Assembly: GCA_037013685.1 (NCBI GenBank) | Contig: CM072906.1 | Span: forward strand, 7,996,001-8,060,000 | Reading direction: 5' to 3' | Length of the DNA stretch: 64,000 nucleotides | Source: Acridotheres tristis | Lineage: Eukaryota; Chordata; Aves; Passeriformes; Sturnidae | Shown here: positions 1 through 39,400 of the stretch, one piece after another | How the letters are laid out: every line of letters begins with the position of its first letter | Numbering within the stretch: the first letter of the stretch is position 1 | Translations under genes and position numbers: made by a program | Notes under the pieces: model-generated | Database searches by the model: none | What the model was told of the DNA's origin: nothing | Seen by the model: only the letters and a program-made list of their open reading frames with translations

Positions 1-1389
1 AGGGCATTTCTGCAGAGCTCTCCTTTCCTCAGCAGCTTTCTCAGGAGAAAGAAACCCCTTCACACACAGCTCAGAGACTACAAAAAGTGTCACCTGCAGC
101 CTCTCTTTGCTCAGGGTGTTTAATGTGACTCTGTTCAGTGGCTTGTAGTTGGAAAAGTGATTTTTAGTTGTGTAGACTGTAGAGAAGATGGCACAGGGCT
201 CACAAGAATGAAAATACACAGCTTGTGTGCTTTTTTTGGTTCTCCTGGGACTTTGTGCTGTTTGAAGCCACATGGAGAGCCACAGAGTGATTATGGTTTG
301 GTAACTGCCTTGTAGTGTTTGTTCTCTACGTGTCAGTGACACATTGTGACTAAAAGTCCCCTCTTCTCCTCATTTCTGGGTACCACACATTCACCACATG
401 GTAGCAGCTTTCAATCCCACATTGTCTGATGGGTCACTCTGCCTTGCAGGGGTATTGGTGGTTTCTGCTTTGTCTGTTTTGGTAGATTGTAAAGGCAGAA
501 GCAAGAGAAAAAAAACTCAGGGAATATCTGTGGAGCAATCCCTGAGCTTTTCCTGCTTGGAATCTCAGCCCAGAGCTGTGCCAGCCAAATGCCCTGGCAG
601 CACAGAGCATGTGTGGCTCAGAAGTCCCTGGTTTGAGGTTGTCTGCTCTGTCCAGCTGCTCTTGAAGCCTGCTTGGATGTGATAATTCAGCCTCCAAGGA
701 AAGCCTGCTGCACCCACTGGTCATTTGCTGTGGGTGCTGCTAATTAAAAGAGGAAGTCCTGTGAGGTTTTCCTCCTGGCTGAATTTAGATCTCTCAAGAA
801 TATGGCTTTATTTATTCTGACAGATTTCATAGAAATTTTGCAGCTTTAATGAAATTGTCTTCACTGGGTTATTATAACTGAGAGAATCAGAAGGGGAGGG
901 TGTGGTTTCAAATGACAGAAAATCCTGTGTTTCCCCTTTCTGACATGCCTAGAGGCCGTGACTCTGGTTGTCATTTGCCCTGTTTCGTACCCAAAATGAA
1001 GGCCACCATTATAAATAGCTGGCTGGTGAGTGCAGAGTAGGGGACAAACGGTGGGAGCAGCAATTTGGAGGTTTATTGCAGGGCAGAGTTTGCTGTTGTG
1101 GTTTATCCCAGTAGAGACCACACGCTTTGGAGTGGGGTTTGGGAGAGTGGAAATGTCACACTGGGCAGAATGTCCCTTTCAAGGAAGATTCAGGCAGGGT
1201 GGGTGCAAACAGAGCAGGGGCTGAGGATGGAGGGATGGAGAGGGAGCCAGGATTTGATCACCTCTGCTGGGAGAAGGCAAATTGCTGGGCAGTGCTTTGA
1301 AGGGCTCAGGAAAGCAAAATGTGGATGCAGCTGTGTGCCAGAGGGCACAAAAGTGGCTGTTCTCTAAAGAGCTTCCTCTTTTCCAACAG
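1..1389 (+). other. VPS53: VPS53 intron, left part cut by the window edge
   Basis: No exon, RNA gene or recognised repeat was seen upstream of the first VPS53 exon in the window. Confidence 0.7.
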
Positions 1390-31165
<29,776 letters not shown>

Positions 31166-33400
31166 GGCAAAGCACAGGGAGACTCCGTGGCTCGGGGCTG
31201 GCAGCAGTGAGGGGGAGCAGAGCTGGTCAGGACTGTGATTTCCAGCAGTGTGCTGTCACTCCCAGGCCCTGTGATGTCTCAGCCATCGCGTTCTGCGGCG
31301 CTTTCAGACCAAGGAGGAGCCTGACCGAGGTGTTTGCCCTGAGCTCAGCAGGAGTGAAAGCCAGGACATTGCCAGTGATGGAGAAAATAGAGGCATCTGG
31401 AAGCCAGCAGCTACAGAAACAATTTAGGTGGATTCAGAGACTGTCTGTCTGGCTGTGGTGCACTTGGTGTCACAGCTTTCACCCTGGCCGAGCTCCTGCT
31501 GCAGCACTGAGGGTTTTGCCTCAGTTCTCTTACTGCTCACTCCCTGCTGCAGAGCTGTTCCTGATTCCTTATTTATTGTGGGGTGGGGGGGAACCAACCC
31601 CAAACCATCACCACCACCAAAACCCCAACCCTTTAACAGCTGGGATCTGGCATCTGCAGCTCCTCTGAATCAATGAGATGCCCAGGAGGGAATCCCAAGG
31701 CATCCTTCTCCCCTGCTCCCAGGCCAGGCATGCATAAAGCACCGTGAAACAGCAAGGCAAATCCTTTTCAGAACAGCAGGAAAGAGCTAAATTAATGCCT
31801 TCTGCACCTTGGCAAAGCTCCTGCCAACCAGCTGGCAGCCTCGGCTGCTGTTGGAGCTTAAAAGCCAAGCAGGACATGAGTGGAGCCCTCTCCAGCTGCT
31901 TGGTACTTCCCTGGCGTGTGCTGTGCTCACCTGCTGTCCCCAGTGGGATCCTATCCTTCCTGGCCAGCAGCTCTCCCTCTCTCCACAAAGAATCCTTCAT
32001 GGAGTGAGTGTCAGACTGCTCCAGCCCCTCATTCTCACTCCAGCTGGCGTGTCCTGAGCAAGGGATGTGCCACCCTGGCACCTCTGCTGCCCTGCAAGGA
32101 GAGCTGCTGGAAATGTTGGCTCTGTCAGGGAGCCAGGGCCACTTGCTGGGACAGGAGGCTTTCAGCAGCCCTAGGCTTCAAGGCCTTGCTCCTCTGAGCT
32201 TCAGCTTGCAGCAGTGCAGAGGGGAGGAGAACCAGCAGTGAAATATTTTGGGTAACCCAGGCCCCTCTTCCCATGGTCCCCAGCCCCAGAGCAGGGTTGG
32301 GATCAGTGAATGCTTCCCCAGGGAATCTTCATGCAGGGGGGCCTCACCTTGGCATTAGCACTGCTGGATTTCTTCCCAAACTCCTCTGTACCCTTTCTGG
32401 GAGACTTTGAAGGCACACACCCAACCATGAGTGAGTCCCACATGGGTGTAGGGCAGATCAACCAGTCGTGCCTGTGTTATTTAACTCAAGCTTCACTTGC
32501 ATGTGCAGGAAAAGAGAAGTCCTGTACCAGTGTGGCAGGTGAGGAGCAACCATGCTGTCAGATGCCTTCCTGGGAGGGTTGTGCTCCCCACCAGGGCAAG
32601 TTTGGGCCTTAGGACTGTATTTATTTAGGAGCTGTACTCACAGGGATTGTAAAAATCACTGCTGCACGTCAGGGAGGGGGGATCAGGATCAGGATCCAGG
32701 AAACCAAACCCAGAGCTTCACTGGGATGGGCAGTGAAGAGCAGCAATATCAACACCTGTGGGGAGGGACAGCAGTTTCTCATCACTCCAGTTTTACAAAT
32801 CTGCTGTTGCCTCATTTACTTCCTCTCCTGATTCCCTGTTAGGTGAAAAAAGAAGGAATGATTGAAAGCACATTGGGATTCTGAGCAGCCGTTCCCTGAG
32901 GACAGATTATCTCAAGGTGCATGTGCAGGATGGCTCACGAGGTACCACACTGCAGAGCTGGAGAGGAGGGAACATGGGTTTGCAGAGATTCATTATTCCC
33001 ATGAGGGGATGAATAATTTATTTTAGGTGAATTTTTCTTTGCTTTGTCTAAGGCTAAGTCTCTCACTAAATTATGAATAGCTGAAGATGATGTTGAAGTT
33101 ATCATTGTGTGTCTTACCCAAAGGCTTCCCCCATTTCATTCTCTGCATTTCATTCTGTAGATAAGAGGAAATAAAAGCAGAAATGAATTTTTAGTTTCAG
33201 CCTTTGAAGAATGCTACAGGGCTGTGTGTTTGGAGTTCCACTTCCAGAGAGCAAATCCAGAGTTTTCTACTTCTGGTGTAGGAGTTTTGTGCCCCTGGCT
33301 CTTGGGTGTTTATTAGATTTGGCAGGTCTCTATTTGTGCATTAGCTCTTTGGAGTTTACAGCTTTGGGGAATAAAGGATGATTATGTGTTTTCTGTACAA
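31166..33400 (+). other. VPS53: VPS53 3' UTR (extent inferred) and possible poly(A) signals
   Basis: No gene follows the VPS53 stop for 5 kb. The strongest-looking polyadenylation candidates are AATAAA at 33170-33175 and at 33370-33375; the latter is followed by a T/G-rich stretch (GTGTTTTCTGT) some 10-20 bp downstream. Use of either site is inferred, because I see no way to fix the transcript end from sequence alone. Confidence 0.4.
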
Positions 33401-35780
33401 AATGCCACTTTTTATGGTTTCGGGCCGGGGTGTAATTCTGGCTGTACGTGGGGCGTGACACTAAAATGAATTAAATGGTTACTGATGCTCATTGCTGGGT
33501 GTTTTCTGTACGGCTGCAAATCCCAGTGGCTGGGATGGACCTCACCCAAAACGTGCTGGACCCAGCAGTGCCTGCTGTCCATCTGCTCCTGCAGCTCCCC
33601 TCTGCCTTTTCCACCTTCTCTGGCAGCATCCACACTCTCAGCAGCTCCTGCACCGCGTGGGTGGCTCAACACTCCCGACCTCGTGCCCCTAAATAATCAC
33701 ATCATTTCTGCTGTCTGCCACTGCGGGAGCCATTTCGTAGAGATCCTAATTTTTCCTTTGAAATTAATTAAGGGGTAGTGCCTTTTTCCACGCTCTGCAT
33801 GACGCTGGAGCAGCTCCTTTTCTCTCAGAGAATTAATGACTCATTTGCTTTTCTCCTGCCCCCTCCACCCTTGGGCAGGAGCAGCCTGCGCCGGGCGCTG
33901 GGTGTTCCTTTCATTCCCCAGATTTACAGCCAGGACTCCGAGCATCCAAGTGACGATGTCCAAGCCTCCAGGAGCCTTTGCTTGGCTCCATGAGGGCGGT
34001 GGCAGCAGGGCTGTAAAAGCTGACGAAACCTCAGCAGTTTCATCCCTGCCGTCAATCCCAGTGCTGGGTGAGCACAGCTCGTCTGTGACACACCCTGGCA
34101 TTTCCCATCCTTTGGAAATCACTTTCCATCCTTTTCAAATAACACAGCATCCTTTTGGTTGGCTTCTCCCAGCCACGGCCCCCCCTGTGCTTTGGTTGCT
34201 GATTAAGCCAAGCACGCCTGGCTTGGTGGAAAGTCCTTTATGGAAGGAGGATCTTGATAAGAGACTTGTATCTGCCCTATCCTGCCTGTGTGTGGCCAGT
34301 TAAAGAGTAAATAACGTGGACAAACAGGCAGGGGAAAAGATTTCCAATGCCATCACTGGAAATGGCACAGGTTGGTACAGTTTGAGAGACTTAAAACCAG
34401 TCAGACTTTCCGAGAGGGCAGAGTGCACGTCCGAGAAGCAGAGCCCCTGTACACAGTGACTCAACAGCACTGGAGTTGCTGAGCAGTTAAAATTCTGCTT
34501 GAACACTTCCTTTTCATCCTAGCAGGCAGATTGGCACGTCTGGATGTTGGTGTTGCAGGAGACCCTCGAGTGGGCTGCAAAGTCCAGAAATGAGAACTTG
34601 GAAGGGCACAAAAAATTACCCTTTGTGTCAAGCCACGCCAGAATTGGGAGGTTTTTTTGCTAGTAAATAAGGAGCACAAAGACTTCCAGGAGCTCTGCTT
34701 ATCCCAGGCACTGAGATCCCTCTTGCGTGGACCCTGATCCCCATGGGAGTGGCTGTGGGAGCACCCACAGCTCCCAGAGGTGACTGCTGGGATGTGTCCC
34801 GAGTTCCCCCTACTAAATTGCAACTTCAGTGCAATTTAGTGGGTTATTGGCAGAGTGGATTTTCACCCAGGAGCTGCACAGCAGCTCTGAAATGATGATT
34901 GTGTTCATCTGGAAACTGCTCCAGTGCCTTCCAAGGCATCTGATTTCATAAAGGGCTTTTATGGGAGATTTTGGAGTGAGGAGTGACCAGTTTTCCTATT
35001 GCTTGTGGAGACTAGCATCTCTTTTTTGGAGGCGTACACTTAAATTAAAAGGAAGAAAACACCTGTCCAGCACATTTGCTCGGACCCCAAAGATTTCAGT
35101 CAAAACTCTTAATGTTCTTTTTCTTTCCATCTGCATTTTTCAGCAAAGACAAACAGCCTCATAGTATTTCTTCAAAGGAATGTAAATTCCTTGAGGAAGT
35201 CTCCGGAGTTCCCAGCACCGCATAGCTGCAAACCACAGACGCCTACGGCTGAAAGTTCTGCTCTGCTTTTAATTTTGGGGCAGGGAAGGAATTTTTTCCA
35301 GAGGTTTGGGTTCACTTGTGCTGGGCCCGTCAGCCCAGACTGCTGCTTTCTGCGCAGGGGAGTGTTGACTTTGGCCGGCTGCAGAGTTGCTTTCCCTCCA
35401 CAAGAGTATTCCCCCACCAAATCTGATGACATGGCGCAATTATTTCATTAGGATTTTCCAAAAAAGGTTCCCTCGGTCTCCTGTAGTGCTACAAAGACCG
35501 TTTCCTTCTGTTCTCTTGTTTCGGCTTCGGCAGCTTTGCCTAAAAAATGCAATTAGGGGCGGCAGCGCTGCTGCCTGAGCCTGAATCCTCGGGAATGGGG
35601 AGGGAGAAGGAGCAGCCTGGAGGGAGAACTTGGGGGGCTTAAAATCCCTGCTGTTGGGGAAAGCACCGCAGGATCTGGCAGCTCTTTCAGCGCTCCCCAA
35701 AATCCATGCTGGCAGCACTTTGGGATGCTGCGCTGTGGGTTGGACCAGGATGCGAGGAGCGCAGCTCACCGGGCACAGTT
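33401..35780. other. Intergenic region between VPS53 and RFLNB
   Basis: I see no gene, RNA gene or recognisable transposon here. G+C content rises toward the RFLNB CpG island. Confidence 0.6.
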
Positions 35781-35900
35781 TCACAGAATCCCAGAATCAT
35801 TTAGGTTGGAAAAAACCTCCGAGATCATCGAGTCCAACTGGGGGACCCGTCCCCACGCTGCCAACCACACCAGAGCGCTGAGTGCCACTCCCGATCTGCC
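35781..35900 (-). mobile_element. CR1 LINE 3' end, antisense, in the RFLNB upstream region
   Basis: The + strand reads TCACAGAATCCCAGAATCAT, then TTTAGGTTGGAAAAAACCTC and GAGATCATCGAGTCCAACT, the reverse complement of the avian CR1 3' end with its ATTCTRTGA tail. Similarity fades through a GCCAACCACACCA-type segment at about 35860-35900. This copy is better preserved than the one at 18.9 kb. It ends about 320 bp before the RFLNB start codon. Confidence 0.9.
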
Positions 35901-36217
35901 TTTCCCCAGGCACGGTCCCTCCGCCACCTTCCCGTGTCCGATCCCGTGCGGTGCCGGCGAGGGATGCAGGACGGGGGATGCGGGGATGGGACCGCCAGAG
36001 ACAGCGGGAAAACGGGGAGAGCCCGGTGGGTACAGGGTGGCTACAGACACACCGGGGGGCACAGGGACACCGGTGGGACACGGTCCGGGACTCGCCCCGC
36101 CCCTGGCCTGGCCCCTCCCCGGCTCCTCCGCCGCTCCGCCCGCCGCCGCCGCCGCCCCGGTGCAGGGAGCGCAGCGCGGGCAGCGGCGGGGCCGGGGCGG
36201 GCAGCGGCGGCTCGGCC

Positions 36218-36418
36218 ATGGTGGGGCGGCTCAGCCTGCGGGAGGTGCCCGACCTCCCGGACATGCGGAAACGGGGCGATTCTGGCCTCGACAGCCCCGA
36301 CTCCGGCTTACCCCCCAGCCCCGGCCCGGCCCCGCCGCCCTGGCTGCTCTCCTCGGGCAGCCCCGACCGCGCCGCCAACGGGATCCCGGAGCCCGAGCCG
36401 CCGGTGTCCTCCTCCGCG
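36218..36418 (+). CDS. RFLNB: RFLNB exon 1 (coding, 67 codons)
   Basis: The exon runs from the ATG at 36218 to the donor GCG|GTGAGT and ends between codons. It encodes the conserved N-terminus with [12 protein letters not shown], then a proline-, serine- and alanine-rich variable linker. Confidence 0.95.
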
Positions 36419-39400
36419 GTGAGTCCGGCCCTTCCCTTCCCTGGCTGCTCCTGACCCTTCTCTTCCCTGCCGGTTCCCGACCCTTCCTTTCCCTGGCTGC
36501 TCCCGACCCTTCCTTTCCCTGCCGGTTCCCTTCCCTTCCCTGCCGGTTCCCTTCCCTTCCCTGCCGGTTCCCGACCCTTCCCCGCCGGTTCCCGACCCTT
36601 CCCCGCCTGCTCGGAGCCCTCCGGAGCTGCCGCGGCAGGTGCGGGGTCCCCCGGAGCCGCTGCCGCTCGGTGTCCCGGGACCCCGCGCATCCCGTGGGGA
36701 AGGGAGGGTGGGAATCCCGCCGTGGGAATGGGCTGGAAGCACCGCATCTTTCTCTCGGTTTCTCTCCGTTTCTCTAACCGAGCCCTCCGGCCGTGCCGTG
36801 TCCGGGGTCTGCACCGGGAGGGAAGATCCCGCCGGGAACCGGGGATTTTCTCAAAGCTCTGGCTGCGAGGGAAGCTCCTCTTCCTTCTGCTCCAGTTCGC
36901 AGCACGTCTTTGGAAATCCCTGTGGAAAGTGAACTCCCGTTATTCCGGAGTGACCCGGAGCAGTAACTTTATTGTGCATAAACTGTGATTTCAGTTAATT
37001 TGGTTTTTCACCCGAGTAGCTTTTGGATGTTGAGCTGCTGGTACAAATACTTTGGAGACTGCAGATTTGGAGGAAAAATCATTTTTTCTACAGGGGTGCT
37101 GCTGTGAAATTGGAAAAGGCCATAGGAGGGACAAATGCTCACAGCCCCTCGATAGTAAACACGTGCAGAGGTGGCTTCAAAAACACGCGCGGGCTGGGTT
37201 CCATCCCTTCAGGTTTGGTTTCCTTGGGCTGTGGGATTCGGTGTCAGGAGAGCAGCCCAGGGACAGGCAGGGAATCACCCTCAGCGGGGATGAATTAATC
37301 CTTCCCAACCCTTGCTGTGTGAATTCGGTTGGATTTAACGCCTTCAAACAGGAGCCAGGGCGTAGCTGTGCAGCAGGGAGGTGGCTCACGGTGAGGTGCC
37401 CTGTGATCATTTCCTGCTGTGGTCGTTTGGGGTGAACTGAGCAAGGAGGGAGCTCTCAGACACCCATCAAATGTTGGTTTTATAACTTGAGCGTGGGTTA
37501 ATCCAGGGAACAGACTGCACTGCACCGAGGGGTTGCATTCCTCTCTCATTTCCCTGAGTGGCTCCTCTCTGGATTAAGCTCCTGAAGTTAGGAGCTTGGC
37601 TTCCAAAAATGCTCCTGGCCACCTCTAGGATGCTTTAGACCGGTGTGGAGTCAGGCCTAAAGGATGCACCTGTAGCACATCTTGATCTAGCAGATCCTTC
37701 TGCACATAAATGTGAACTGCAACAGCTCCACACAAGGGATAAATAAATCTGTTTTCCTGAGAACGTACTGCACTGTAACCTAAAAGTTGCAACAATATGA
37801 TAACATCAAACATTTTGCTTTTTTTTTTTTTTGCAGAGTTCTGTGTTCTCCCCCAGCCCCGTTCTCTCCAGCTGCCCTCCAAGATTGTGTCCTTTATCCT
37901 TTGGTGAAGGAGTTGAGTTTGACCCTTTACCAGCAAAGGAAATAAGGTAAATATTGTGTTACAGTTGCCTCGTTTGGAAGGAGAGGAGTTAGCCAGTGAA
38001 GGAGCAGTTAGACCTTATCAGTGCCCATGAGTCAAGTTAATTTATTTGCAGAGCCATTGTTCACTGCAGCTGTACATTCCTGGATCTGGACATTTGTACA
38101 TTTGTTCAGCCTCTTTTAATCCCACCCATATAGTTGTTTTGTTGGTTATTTTTCCAGGAAGACTTTCTTATATTTTACTCTCCTGCTTTTCCTTCCTTGC
38201 ACTGCTCCAAAACGTTGCCCTTCAACTGATTAACCAGGAGGGAATTGTGAGGGAAGAGCTTCAAAGATCTTTCTAGGACTGTTTCATTAAGGGAAAGAAA
38301 TTTTGCTCTTGCAACCTCATGGTTTTATAATAAGCACTTTCTGTCTTAACAGCTGTGGCTGATTTTGTGAACTAAAAGAAATGGTAACATTCAGAGGAGT
38401 GCATAATTCTTTTTTTTTTTAAATGCACTGCATCACTTCACAGCCTGTGAATTATTCCTTTGATTTGCAGTAATGAGAAGGCTCCCAGATGATGACTGTG
38501 CAATTAGAGGGAGGCTGATAAAATCAAATGGAAGCTTAATGCAGGGGAGGGCAGGGAGAATTATGTCCTGGTGTGGGGAAGGAGCTTGTGCTGTGCCTGG
38601 AATTGGAGGCAGTGAACTCCTGGCTTAGTGCAAATACCAACACTTTATTTTTCAGCCCAGGCACAGAGGATTTTTGTGTGTACAAACTGGAGTTTTCCTG
38701 CCAGCTGGATGTTGGGGAGTTTGTCACCCCGTGCCAGGGTGATAGCAGAGCACTCCTGTGATTCCTGGCAGGGAGGAGCTGGGGAGATAACGTGTGCTTC
38801 CATGGCCTGGAGGGGTTGGGATGTTGGTGTTTATCCCGACCCAAACGTGGCTCAAGGTTTGGGAGTTTGCAGAGTTTGTGCTTTCCCAGAGCTCAGGGAT
38901 GAGAGGAGGTTTTGGTGGTGCTGGGCACTGACAATCCAGGGAATGGTGCTGGCAGGAGGCTCCTGCAGATCCTTCTGTGCCAGGGGGATGAGGAGCCACA
39001 AATCCCCCGGGCCCAGCCCTGCTTCTTCCACCTCTGTCCCCAGGACATCACTCACAAACCTGGTCCTTCTATTGACTCCAGTTATTGACTGAAATAAAGA
39101 ATTATTGGCCTGAGAATACCCGGAGTTATTTCTATGGGTGAGGGCAGCAATGTTTGGAGATTGTGTTTCTGTGACTGCAGTTTGTCTCCACAGAAATGCT
39201 CTCCTGGCTGCAATTACCTCTGTAGTTATATTAGAATTGCTTCTTCTATTGCATAAAATAAAAAAAACCTTCTTAAAAAAAAGCCTTTTAAAATCATAAC
39301 TTAAGGTTATTGCTTCAGCAAAATACAGTTAACAGCTAGCCTAATAAATTCCCATAAGGAAAAAAATTAAAGGAATAAGAATCAATTAGCACAACAATCT

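Larger units (their letters stand above)
35920..36850 (+). promoter_or_regulatory. RFLNB: CpG island and probable RFLNB promoter
   Basis: The region is very rich in G+C and CpG around RFLNB exon 1. It includes an SP1-type CCCCGCCCC at 36096-36104, a (CCG)n stretch near 36133-36150, and GGGGCGGG-type boxes just before the ATG. No clear TATA box is present, typical of CpG-island promoters. The start of transcription cannot be placed exactly; 36100-36217 is likely. Confidence 0.75.

Noticed and set aside
35725..36777. 350-codon + frame and 316-codon - frame at the RFLNB CpG island
   Set aside because: High G+C removes stop codons. The true frame is fixed by the refilin N-terminus and the in-frame exon junctions; the - strand GKGREPA repeat is the 21-bp minisatellite.
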